This document shows, piece by piece, positions 50,103 through 61,794 of a DNA stretch of 64,000 nucleotides (its first letter is position 1; the number at the start of each line of letters is the position of its first letter). This DNA is from Christensenellaceae bacterium (GTDB lineage: Bacteria > Bacillota > Clostridia > Christensenellales > Christensenellaceae): positions 2,604,001 through 2,668,000 of the forward strand of contig AP025580.1 in assembly GCA_022846035.1 (NCBI GenBank). The letters are read 5' to 3'. The position numbers and the translations under genes were made by a program. The notes beneath the pieces are model-generated. The model ran no database searches, was not told where the DNA came from, and worked only from the letters and a program-made list of their open reading frames with translations.

Positions 50103-50821
50103 ATGCATGGAATCCGTGGCATGGCTGCCACAAATTAAGCGACGGCTGCCAGAATTGTTATATGTACCGGCGGGACCTGTCCGTGGGTAAGGACCCCAGC
50201 GTCGTTTCCAAAACGGCTTCTTTCGATTTACCCGTCAGGCGCAAACGCGACGGAAGCTATAAGCTGGACGGAGGACGCGAGATATTTACCTGCGGTACCT
50301 CTGATTTCTTCATTGAGGAAGCGGACGCATGGCGCGCGGATGCGTGGCGTTTTATCCGTGAGCGACCGGATATTTCGTTCCTCATCATTACCAAGCGTAT
50401 TCACCGTTTACCCGTAAGCCTGCCCCCTGACTGGGGGAACGGCTATGAGAACGTACGCATCGGCTGTACGGTGGAAAATCAGAAAATGGCGGATAAGCGG
50501 CTTCCCATATTCATGGACGCGCCTCTTTTGCACCGCATTATCATCTGCGAGCCCCTTTTAGGGCCGCTCGACGTTTCGCCTTACCTTGCAAGCGGCAAGT
50601 TCGAGCAATTGGTGGCAGGCGGCGAATCCGGCATGCAGGCGCGCACCTGCGATTACCGATGGATTCTTTCCCTATGCGGACAATGCAGGCGGCACCGCGT
50701 CAGTTTCTGGTTCAAGCAAACGGGGCGCAACTTTTTAAAGGACGGCAGGCGTTATACCATCTTAAAACGCCTCCAGCATTCCCAGGCGCGCAAGGCCAGT
50801 CTGAATTTCACAGTAAGATAA
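50099..50821 (+). CDS. DUF5131 (phage Gp37/Gp68-like) family protein
   Basis: A 240-residue protein opening with WNPWHGCHKLSDGCQNCYMY, where three cysteines are spaced C-x6-C-x2-C, as in the DUF5131/Gp37-Gp68 family. FLIITKR and VAGGESGMQARTC are further family motifs. The cluster suggests an iron-sulfur site and a possible radical-SAM-like chemistry, which I infer. It is translationally coupled to the metallopeptidase gene; no phage genes are adjacent. Confidence 0.82.
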   Translation: MNAWNPWHGCHKLSDGCQNCYMYRRDLSVGKDPSVVSKTASFDLPVRRKRDGSYKLDGGREIFTCGTSDFFIEEADAWRADAWRFIRERPDISFLIITKRIHRLPVSLPPDWGNGYENVRIGCTVENQKMADKRLPIFMDAPLLHRIIICEPLLGPLDVSPYLASGKFEQLVAGGESGMQARTCDYRWILSLCGQCRRHRVSFWFKQTGRNFLKDGRRYTILKRLQHSQARKASLNFTVR

Positions 50822-50829
50822 AACCACCG

Positions 50830-51852
50830 TTATAAAAAGCGGTATTCCGTCGTATAATGGTACTCTTCCCCCGGGCGCAAAACGCAGGATGGAAAAGCCG
50901 GATGATTCACGCTGTCCGGATAAAATTGCGGCTCAAAGCAATACGCCGCGCGTGTCTTATACAGCGCGCCGTTTTTTCCACGCATGGTCGGCATATTTTG
51001 CGCCGTATAAAACTGCATACCCGGCTTATCCGTATAGACCTCCATCGCGCGGCCGCTTTGCGGAGCCTGTACGCGCGCCGCCCGCCGGAAGCCTGAGCCG
51101 CGCAGCACATAATTGTGATCATATCCGCCGCCCCTCTTAAGCTGGATATTATCCTCTTCAATGCGCTGGCCGATCGCGCGGGGAACGGTAAAATCAAACG
51201 GCGTGGAAGCCACCGGCGCGATCTCGCCGGTGGGAATCAGATTTTCGTCAACGGGCGTATAGTAATCCGCATCAATACATAAAATATGATCTTCGATCCC
51301 ATCGTATGGCTGCATATTAAAATAAGCATGGTTCGTCAGATTGACGAGCGTTGTCCTGTCCGTGTGCGCCGTGTAAACAAGCCTCAATGCATTTTCATCC
51401 GTCAGCGTCATTTCCAGCCGGACGTCCACCTTTCCCGGAAATCCGTCCTCACCGTCCGGACTGTCGTAGCATAAGGTCAGCGTATTTTTGTCGATTTCAC
51501 CGCTCCATATGCCACGGTTAAAGCTATTGTCCCCGCCGTGCAGCAGGTTAACGCCGTTTTCGTTACACGGGATGCTGACCAGTTCCCCGTCCAGCATGAA
51601 TTTTCCGCCAGCGATGCGGTTTGTACATCTGCCTATCGTCGCGCCAAAATAAGGATGTTCTCCAAAATATTCCTGCGGGGTTGAAAAACCGAGCACCACA
51701 TCCGTAAGTTTCCCCTGCCCATCAGGTATCTTAAGCGCCATTATGGTCGCGCCATAATTGGTCGCGGTCAGTAAGGCCCCTTGTGCGTTTTCAAGCTGAT
51801 AGGTATAAATATCCCGTCCGTCCTTTTCGCATACCTTTTGCATTCCGACCAT
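50830..51852 (-). CDS. Aldose 1-epimerase (galactose mutarotase)
   Basis: A 340-residue beta-sandwich mutarotase. GATIGRCTNRIAGGKF (near residue 80) supplies the substrate arginine, VNLTNHAYFNM (near 170) the catalytic acid histidine, and a late CFEPQFYPDSVNHPAFPS the base glutamate and neighbours. It interconverts alpha and beta anomers of aldoses. The start at 51852 (MVGMQK) follows GGAGG; a GTG five codons earlier lies on that box. Confidence 0.93.
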   Translation of the reverse strand: MVGMQKVCEKDGRDIYTYQLENAQGALLTATNYGATIMALKIPDGQGKLTDVVLGFSTPQEYFGEHPYFGATIGRCTNRIAGGKFMLDGELVSIPCNENGVNLLHGGDNSFNRGIWSGEIDKNTLTLCYDSPDGEDGFPGKVDVRLEMTLTDENALRLVYTAHTDRTTLVNLTNHAYFNMQPYDGIEDHILCIDADYYTPVDENLIPTGEIAPVASTPFDFTVPRAIGQRIEEDNIQLKRGGGYDHNYVLRGSGFRRAARVQAPQSGRAMEVYTDKPGMQFYTAQNMPTMRGKNGALYKTRAAYCFEPQFYPDSVNHPAFPSCVLRPGEEYHYTTEYRFL

Positions 51853-52042
51853 TTCTTCATCCTCCACGCTTTTCTTTCTATTATACTTTTTCCTCTGGAA
51901 AAAGCAATGTATCGGCTAGTAGGATGACCACTATATGAAATTCATTTCGCAACCTTATACGTCTGCTTGCCCGTACTTGTACTTCTCTTTGAAATGATGT
52001 ATATTTAAAGTTGATTTTAAAGCATGCAAAGAGGGTAATAAT

Positions 52043-52936
52043 ATGGCAGAAAAAAAGGCAAAATTACACGGCAGTTTTTCGAACTTTCCAGTGAATCCGG
52101 ATGATGAAGAACTCATTACGTTTGACGTAGTCGTAAAAATCGGTTCGATGGCTTTAATCCGCAAGGAAGACAACGACATCGATTATAATATTTTTTCGCG
52201 ACTTGCCTCCGGCCTTAAGCCGGGATACATTCTTGTTTCCTCAGGCGCGACGGAAATCGGCAGGATCGATTATATGAAACGCAACGGCGGACGGGAACTG
52301 AAAGGAAATCTGGCGGCCATCAAAACAGCGTATTCTGCGCAGGGACAGCCGATCCTGATGGAAATGTACCGTCAGTTTGTAAATCCGAAGTACTCTGTGC
52401 GTCAAGTGCTTATTGAGCATAGTCATTTTAACGACGAGCGCAAAGTGAACCATATCCGCAACCTGTTGTTTTCTGCGGCCAACCAGAACGCGATCCCGAT
52501 CATCAATTACAATGACGCGGTATCCGATAAGGAAAACATGCATCTGGAGCTTCTGGACCTTAAGGGCAAAGCGGAAAATGTTGTGGAATGCGTGGATAAC
52601 GATGAGACTGCGGCCGTAATCGCACAGCTTGTGAATGCCAAAATCCTTGTTTTACTGACAAGCGTCGAGGGCATTTACGCAGACGCCGGCGATCCCTCTA
52701 CGCTCATTGAGGAGGTGACCGGTTCCACCTATGAAGAAGTGGAAGCAAAGATCGACGCGATGATGGAAAACTGCAACGGCGCGTCCCGCCAAGGGGCCAA
52801 CGGGGCCAAGGCCAAACTGCAATATGCAAAGGAGCCGCTTAAGTGCGGCACGACCGTTATTATTGCGCATGCGCGGCATAAATTGTCCGATATTATCAAG
52901 GGCAACGTCCGCCGGACGCTGCTTAGCGTTCAATAA
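52043..52936 (+). CDS. Diverged amino-acid kinase family protein (ProB-like)
   Basis: A 297-residue protein of the amino-acid kinase fold. VVVKIGSMAL (near 30), GYILVSSGATEIG (near 60), IINYNDAVSD (near 155) and LLTSVEGIYADAG (near 205) follow glutamate 5-kinase. The usual GTGGMxTK loop is replaced by NGASRQGANGAKAKL, and there is no C-terminal PUA domain or adjacent proA. It may be a glutamate 5-kinase relative with another substrate, or a uridylate/carbamate-type kinase. AGAGGG precedes the ATG. Confidence 0.75.
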   Translation: MAEKKAKLHGSFSNFPVNPDDEELITFDVVVKIGSMALIRKEDNDIDYNIFSRLASGLKPGYILVSSGATEIGRIDYMKRNGGRELKGNLAAIKTAYSAQGQPILMEMYRQFVNPKYSVRQVLIEHSHFNDERKVNHIRNLLFSAANQNAIPIINYNDAVSDKENMHLELLDLKGKAENVVECVDNDETAAVIAQLVNAKILVLLTSVEGIYADAGDPSTLIEEVTGSTYEEVEAKIDAMMENCNGASRQGANGAKAKLQYAKEPLKCGTTVIIAHARHKLSDIIKGNVRRTLLSVQ

Positions 52937-52956
52937 ATGTTCAGGAGGACATAAAT

Positions 52957-53679
52957 ATGGATCACGAAGCTTTATACCAGGCAATTTTTCATAGAAAATC
53001 GGTACGGAAATACGACGCCGCCCCGCTTACGCAGGAATCCCTTGACGCACTCAAGGCCTTTATCGCGGAGCTTGTGCCGCTCATTGCCGATATTAAAACA
53101 GAAATCAAGCTGTTACCGCAGAGCGTGGTTAAAACAAACGCGCCTCAGAGCCTGTGCATCTATTCCGAGAAAAAAAACGGCTGGCGTATGAACGCCGGAT
53201 TTTTGATGGAACAGATTGATTTATATCTTTCTGCAAATAATATCGGCGCGTGCTGGCTGGGTATGACAAAGCCGGCGAAAAACAGCGTTCAGGTCCCGCA
53301 GGGCATGGTTTTTGTTATCACGCTCTGCTTTGGTACTCCCGCGCAGGAAATGCACCGCAAAAATATTACCGAATTCAAGCGGGATTCCCTAAACGACATT
53401 TCTCCCGTTTCCGATCTTTACCATGTATTAGAGCCGGTTCGCCTTGCGCCTTCTGCCATCAATAAGCAGCCGTGGTATTTTGGCGGCAGCGCGGACCGTA
53501 TCATTGTCAGCCGTAAAAAGTCGCTGATGCTTGACAAGCTGAATCAGGTCGACATCGGCATTGCGCTTTGCTGCCTGTGGCTGTCCTTAAAGCACCAGGA
53601 CAAGGAGGCAGCTTTCGATTTTACGCCGTCGCCCGTTCCGGACAAGCATATTTTTATGGCAAATGTAAACGTGATCTGA
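52957..53679 (+). CDS. Nitroreductase family protein
   Basis: A 240-residue FMN-dependent nitroreductase-fold protein. IFHRKSVRKYDAAPLTQESL is the typical FMN phosphate-binding start, and APSAINKQPWYF (near 167) a second FMN contact, while DIGIALCCLWLSL is the late helix. Substrates of such enzymes range from quinones and nitroaromatics to natural products. It starts 20 bases after the kinase-like gene behind AGGAGG, so they form an operon. Confidence 0.85.
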   Translation: MDHEALYQAIFHRKSVRKYDAAPLTQESLDALKAFIAELVPLIADIKTEIKLLPQSVVKTNAPQSLCIYSEKKNGWRMNAGFLMEQIDLYLSANNIGACWLGMTKPAKNSVQVPQGMVFVITLCFGTPAQEMHRKNITEFKRDSLNDISPVSDLYHVLEPVRLAPSAINKQPWYFGGSADRIIVSRKKSLMLDKLNQVDIGIALCCLWLSLKHQDKEAAFDFTPSPVPDKHIFMANVNVI

Positions 53680-53775
53680 TTTTCAGCGTTATTCTTTCGA
53701 CGAAGAGACATTCTCCGTATTAAAGCAACTTTTGCGCGACATCATCGTTTATCGCATACTACGCTTCATTCGCAC

Positions 53776-53806
53776 GAAAAAAGGCGGCGCTCACCGGCCG
53801 CCTTTT
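53776..53806. terminator. Terminator between the nitroreductase and helicase-remnant genes
   Basis: AAAGGCGGC and GCCGCCTTT form a stem with a short loop (CTCACCG), A-run on the left and TTTTT on the right. Confidence 0.85.
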
Positions 53807-53827
53807 TGATTATTGTTTTGTTTCTGA

Positions 53828-54410
53828 TCAGACCATCTGAACGTCCGGTTCTCTTTTCTCCTGCGTAAGCTTAATATGCAGCCTGCGTTCCAGATCCTTT
53901 ATTTTCTCATGCTCACGCGGCGTAATCAGCGTATACGCCCGTCCGTTTTTTCCCGCGCGGCCGGTGCGGCCGATACGGTGTACGTAATAATCCGGCTTGT
54001 CCGGTACATCATAATTGATCACCAGGTCTATTTTGTCAATATCGATTCCCCGCGCCGCCACATCCGTTGCGATGAGGACCTTTGTTTTCCCCTTGCGGAA
54101 AGTATTCATAATCGTATCCCGCTCCTTTTGGCGCATATCGCCGTGCAGGCAAGCGGATATAAAACCGCGCTGGTACAACTCCTTTTGCAGTTCTTTTACC
54201 TTACGTTTGGTGTTGCAAAACACAAGCGACAGCCTTGGCTCACACTGTTTGATCAACCCGCACACCGCGTTCGATTTACGTTTTGTCTGCATATAAGACT
54301 GCCGAACCGTTTCTACCGGACGGTTCTGCGCCCCGATTTCCACGCGGACGGGATCAGTCTGAAACTGCCTTGCGATTTTTATAACCGATCCGGTAAAGCG
54401 TCCTGTTCAT
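53828..54410 (-). pseudogene. DEAD-box RNA helicase, N-terminal domain lost
   Basis: The surviving 190 codons encode the second RecA-like domain: SLVFCNTKRKVKEL, HGDMRQKERD, VLIATDVAARGIDI and YVHRIGRTGRAGK (motifs IV-VI). The frame can be read back through KIARQFQTDPVRVEIGAQNR to about 54406, where a stop codon cuts it off. Motifs Q, I, Ia, Ib, II (DEAD) and III are missing. An ATG at 54410 is out of frame. Without the Walker motifs it cannot act as an ATPase. Confidence 0.85.
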
Positions 54411-54463
54411 TTCCTTTGATAATTGTTGTGAAAAGCTCAATTGTACCTTCTTTCTCTTTTACA

Positions 54464-54500
54464 AAAAAGAAGACTTTGCTATCTCAAAGCAAAGTCTTTT
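54464..54500 (-). terminator. Hairpin with T-run in the leader of the helicase remnant
   Basis: Read leftward, AAGACTTTGC pairs with GCAAAGTCTT and is followed by CTTTTTTG. It lies between the promoter and the helicase remnant, as an attenuator would. Confidence 0.75.
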
Positions 54501-54527
54501 CCTTAATCTACTTTGTAATACCGTGCA

Positions 54528-54556
54528 AGTATACCACATCTTACCCATTTGCACAA
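54528..54556 (-). promoter_or_regulatory. Leftward promoter of the helicase remnant
   Basis: Read leftward, TTGTGC (54551-54556), 17 bases and TATACT (54528-54533); a leader of about 110 bases follows. Confidence 0.75.
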
Positions 54557-54561
54557 CAAAA

Positions 54562-54598
54562 AATCCACCATTGCCTGCGCCATGGTGGATTTTTGTAT
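54562..54598 (-). terminator. Terminator of the PFOR gene
   Basis: Read leftward, AAAATCCACCAT pairs with ATGGTGGATTTT, followed by a T-rich run, 15 bases after the stop codon. The -35 box of the next promoter begins just beyond it. Confidence 0.88.
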
Positions 54599-54612
54599 TG
54601 CATGTAAAAGCC

Positions 54613-58161
<3,549 letters not shown>

Positions 58162-58230
58162 TTATAATTATAGTATTTTCGGCATGGAAAAGTCAAGGAA
58201 CAAAGCGTGTTTATGCGGCTTTGCGCCCGT

Positions 58231-59220
58231 TTATATCTTTTCGCTGCCCTGCGGATGTTCCGCAGGCGTACGTTCTTCTCTTCTCCGCTTTATTTTAGGC
58301 CCGCCCTTTTCCAATCGCACCTGTTTTAACGGCGCTTTTTTATACATGCGTTTAAACGGCTTGCGCTCCTCCTGGGGAACGATCGGTTTACCATGGAAGG
58401 ATACGTTGTAAAATTCGCTTTGAAGCTGCGTAATATCTACCTTGTCCTCATAATATGCCTGCACGAGGCGAATGCGCCGCGCGCTCCACGCAACCGCCTG
58501 GTCCAAAAGGCCGAAATAAAAATCGTAATCGTAAAGGCCTTCATATTCTTCAAGCGGATGGTAGAGCATGGTTTTCAGCTTGATCTGGGAAACGATATTC
58601 AAAAGCTTAAGCTTAAAGAGGTCCTTTTTGGTCGGCTGGGACACAAGGCTGTTGTAATATTCATAATATTTGCTCGCCTTTGTGTATGGCGCATCGTCTA
58701 CCTTAAGCCCGGGGAACAGGTATGCCATATGCTTATAAAATTCGTCGATCTCGCCCGTATCCACAAAAATATTGCGTGCAAATTCCTGTTTATCAAACGC
58801 ATAGGCGTCTACGCCATTTTTGCGCGCATACAAAATATCCAGCGCGCATTCCAAGGTATTGTGCGTAGACATGGCCTTTGTTTCCTTGTTGATCCACGGG
58901 TGCAGCAGCATATCAAGACAATAATGCGTGATATACCCATAAAAATAACTTTTAAGCGTCTCGCTGCCGTGTTCTTTGACGTATTGCGCGCCTTCACAAA
59001 AAAAACGCTGCGGACGGGTATAGTGAAGCGCCCACCCGAGCATCTTCTGTTTTGCACCGCACAGAAAAAAGTAAAATTTGTAAAGCAAAAAGATATCCCC
59101 GCCCTGTGAGCCGGAATGGTAGGCTGGCATCTCGCGGGCAATCAGTTCTCCCGCCGCGCTATGCTCCAATTCTTTTAAGATGTTGTCTGCCGCGATTTTA
59201 TGCGTCAGCGTCGTAGGCAT
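58231..59220 (-). CDS. Zinc-dependent phospholipase C family protein
   Basis: A 329-residue helical protein. The pattern of PTTLTHKIAADNIL at the start, HSGSQGGDIF (near residue 35), ALHYTRP (near 64) and YITHYCLDMLLHPWI (near 95) gives the His/Asp set of the zinc-dependent PLC (PF00882) family. No signal peptide is visible, so it is probably cytoplasmic and may not be a true lipase. The C-terminus is very basic. It lies 28 bases after the Tag gene. Confidence 0.82.
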   Translation of the reverse strand: MPTTLTHKIAADNILKELEHSAAGELIAREMPAYHSGSQGGDIFLLYKFYFFLCGAKQKMLGWALHYTRPQRFFCEGAQYVKEHGSETLKSYFYGYITHYCLDMLLHPWINKETKAMSTHNTLECALDILYARKNGVDAYAFDKQEFARNIFVDTGEIDEFYKHMAYLFPGLKVDDAPYTKASKYYEYYNSLVSQPTKKDLFKLKLLNIVSQIKLKTMLYHPLEEYEGLYDYDFYFGLLDQAVAWSARRIRLVQAYYEDKVDITQLQSEFYNVSFHGKPIVPQEERKPFKRMYKKAPLKQVRLEKGGPKIKRRREERTPAEHPQGSEKI

Positions 59221-59248
59221 ACTTTATTTCACCTGTCGTTTCTTAATT

Positions 59249-59773
59249 TCATATCACCTGGCCGGACGGCGTATAGAGATAACAATCCGGCTCGTGCGCT
59301 TCGATAATGCCGATGCTCTGCATGAAAGATTCGCAGATCGTATAGCCCACGAATACAAAACCATGCTGCTTAAGCGCCTTTAAAAGTTGCTCCGGTTTTT
59401 TCAGGCTGTACACGAAGCGGAAAAAATTTCCATATTCTTTATTTAAACGCTCCACTGCACGCGCGTTCTCTCGTACGGCAAAAATTTTACGGCGGTTACG
59501 GATGATCGTTTCATCCTGCATTAAAGATTCCAGATACTCGTCCGTCAAATTCGCGCATTTTCCGATATCAAAGCCTAGAAACGCCCTCCTGAAAGCGTCT
59601 CTTTTGACCAGCACCGTTCTCCACGAGAGCCCCGCCTGAAAGCTTTCCAGACACAGTTTCTCAAAGAGCGCATTGCTGTCGGATTTTATTTTGCCATACT
59701 CGTTGTCGTGGTAATCGATCAATATATCGTCCGTCGCCCAACTGCAGCGTTTTTTATCTGTTTTCATATTCAT
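59249..59773 (-). CDS. tag: DNA-3-methyladenine glycosylase I
   Basis: A 174-residue HhH-type base-excision glycosylase. RCSWATDDILIDYHDNEYG carries the zinc-binding Cys and active Glu/Tyr region, SFQAGLSWRTVLVKRDAFRRAF is the conserved central helix pair, and GFVFVGYTICESFMQSIG with a late EPDC completes the zinc site. It removes 3-methyladenine from DNA. ATG 59773 or, with better spacing from AAGG, ATG 59767 is the start. Confidence 0.93.
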   Translation of the reverse strand: MNMKTDKKRCSWATDDILIDYHDNEYGKIKSDSNALFEKLCLESFQAGLSWRTVLVKRDAFRRAFLGFDIGKCANLTDEYLESLMQDETIIRNRRKIFAVRENARAVERLNKEYGNFFRFVYSLKKPEQLLKALKQHGFVFVGYTICESFMQSIGIIEAHEPDCYLYTPSGQVI

Positions 59774-59875
59774 AGACCTTATCTTATCACATTTTTTACA
59801 AATTATCTCGGTTTTGTGATAGAATTTATAGAGATTTCATAATTTTAACCAAGCGGCTGAAAAAGGAGTACTAAA

Positions 59876-60970
59876 ATGAATACGCTTTGGAGCGATAAGG
59901 CAAGGAGTTTAAAACCATACACGGCGGGTGAGCAGCCCAAGGAAAAGATGATCAAGCTGAACACTAATGAAAACGCATATCCGCCCAGTCCAAAGGTTGC
60001 GCAGGCAATCATGCAGGCCACGGCGGATCTGCGGCTTTATCCGTCCCCCGATTCGGATGCGCTGAGAGAGCAAATCGCCAAACACCACGGCGTTTCCCTC
60101 AGTCAGGTATTCTGTTCCAACGGCTCTGACGAAGCTCTCGCTCTATGTTTCGCGGCTTTTTTCCAGAATATCCATGTAAGGGGCGAAGACAAAACCAACT
60201 GGTTTCCAAACGTGACCGCGCCCTTTAAACTGCGCACGCTTGACGTGACCTATAGTTTTTATCCCGTGTGGGCTGACCTTTTTGATATTCCTCTTGATAT
60301 TGTGCCCCTCAAGGACGATTTTTCGGTAAACGTACCCAGGATGCACGGCGCACGCGGGGTGGTGCTTCCAAACCCCAATGCGCCTACAGGCGTGGCGCTT
60401 CCCTTAAGCGATATTGAAAGCATCGCGCAAAAGACCGAGGGTGTTTTTGTCGTGGACGAGGCCTATGGCGCGTTCGGCGCCAAAAGCGCAATTCCGCTTA
60501 TTTCCAAATACCGGAACATCGCGGTCGTTCGGACGCTCTCCAAATCGCATGCGCTTGCAGGCCTGCGCGTTGGGTATGTCGTCGCCGACGAGGAGCTGAT
60601 CGGCGCGCTAAATACCGTAAAAGACAGTTTCAACTCCTATCCTTTGGACAGGCTTGCACAGGCCGGCGCCATCGCCGCGCTCCGTGACACGGAATATTAT
60701 GACCAAACGATCCGCGAGATTATACATACGCGTACGGACACCATCGGCGCGCTTTACGCAATGGGCGTCAAATGCCTGCCTTCGCATGCAAACTTCCTGT
60801 TTGTGAAAATGGATTCCGTTCCCGCCGGTGAAGCGTTCCAAAGGCTGCGGGACAAAGGCGTGCTCGTCCGTTATTTTGGCAGCAAACGCACCAAGGATTA
60901 TTTGCGCGTTACCATCGGTACGCCCGACGAAATGCGCGCCTTCCTCACCGCTTTAAAGGAGATCATATGA
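59876..60970 (+). CDS. Histidinol-phosphate/aromatic aminotransferase family protein
   Basis: A 364-residue fold-type I PLP enzyme. KLNTNENAYPPSPKV is the HisC-type start, CSNGSDEALALCFAAFF (near 83) the PLP phosphate site, NPNAPTG (near 167), and the PLP lysine in RTLSKSHALAGLRVGY (near 225). Relative to usual HisC there is an extra stretch (NIHVRGEDKTNWF... near 98-122) before the TYSFYPVWADLF motif. Because the next gene is a prephenate dehydrogenase, it probably transaminates aromatic 2-oxo acids; histidine synthesis cannot be excluded. Confidence 0.85.
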   Translation: MNTLWSDKARSLKPYTAGEQPKEKMIKLNTNENAYPPSPKVAQAIMQATADLRLYPSPDSDALREQIAKHHGVSLSQVFCSNGSDEALALCFAAFFQNIHVRGEDKTNWFPNVTAPFKLRTLDVTYSFYPVWADLFDIPLDIVPLKDDFSVNVPRMHGARGVVLPNPNAPTGVALPLSDIESIAQKTEGVFVVDEAYGAFGAKSAIPLISKYRNIAVVRTLSKSHALAGLRVGYVVADEELIGALNTVKDSFNSYPLDRLAQAGAIAALRDTEYYDQTIREIIHTRTDTIGALYAMGVKCLPSHANFLFVKMDSVPAGEAFQRLRDKGVLVRYFGSKRTKDYLRVTIGTPDEMRAFLTALKEII

Positions 60971-61794
60971 AAATAGGCGTAGTCGGATTGGGTTTGATGG
61001 GCGGCTCGCTTGCTCGTGCCCTGAAAAAATATACGTCACACACCGTTTGCGGCGTGGATACGGATCCCAAAACGCTTAAGGCCGCTTACGATGCAGGCGC
61101 GATTGACTGCGACAGCGACGTATCCGGCTGCGATATAGTCTTTGTGTGCCTTTTCCCGCAGGACAGTATCGATTATATGCTGCATACGGAATTTAAAAAA
61201 AATGCGGTCATCGCTGATATTTGCGGCGTAAAACGCGCGATCGAAGAGCAGGTCGCCGAGCCCCTTTTTAAGCGCGGCTTGCGTTATGTGGGGACGCACC
61301 CCATGGCCGGCAAGGAAACCGGCGGCTTTTTAAGCAGCGAAACCGGGCTTTTTCAGGGTGCGAGTTTTATTATCACGATCGCCGGGCATACGGACCAGCA
61401 GGCGAAATCCGAGCTTGCGGCGTTGGCGAAGCAAATCGGTTTTACGCGCGTCACTGAATGCTCCGCGCGCAAGCACGACGAGGTGATCGGCTATACATCC
61501 CAGCTTGCACACATCGTATCCAACGCATATGTCAAAAGTAAATCGGCGCTGGATTTCAAAGGTTTTTCCGCCGGAAGCTTTATGGATCTGACGCGCGTCG
61601 CAAAACTGAATCCACAAATGTGGACGGAACTTTTTCTTTTAAACGGAGATATTTTGGCAGACGAAATCGACGAACTGATCGATAATATATCCGTTCTGCG
61701 CGACGCAATCCGCGCCGGAGACGCAAAAACGCTGCGCGCGCTTTTAAAGGACGGCAGCGACAGGAAAGAACTCTTAAACAGGGATGTAAAATGA
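60967..61794 (+). CDS. tyrA: Prephenate dehydrogenase
   Basis: A 275-residue NAD(P)-dependent dehydrogenase converting prephenate to 4-hydroxyphenylpyruvate. IGVVGLGLMGGSLARALKK is the nucleotide-binding start, VFVCLFPQ (near 54) follows, and RYVGTHPMAGKETGG (near 103) holds the catalytic histidine. No chorismate mutase or ACT domain is attached, so feedback control by tyrosine would need other elements. ATGA overlaps both with the aminotransferase before and with the hydrolase after it. Confidence 0.93.
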   Translation: MKIGVVGLGLMGGSLARALKKYTSHTVCGVDTDPKTLKAAYDAGAIDCDSDVSGCDIVFVCLFPQDSIDYMLHTEFKKNAVIADICGVKRAIEEQVAEPLFKRGLRYVGTHPMAGKETGGFLSSETGLFQGASFIITIAGHTDQQAKSELAALAKQIGFTRVTECSARKHDEVIGYTSQLAHIVSNAYVKSKSALDFKGFSAGSFMDLTRVAKLNPQMWTELFLLNGDILADEIDELIDNISVLRDAIRAGDAKTLRALLKDGSDRKELLNRDVK

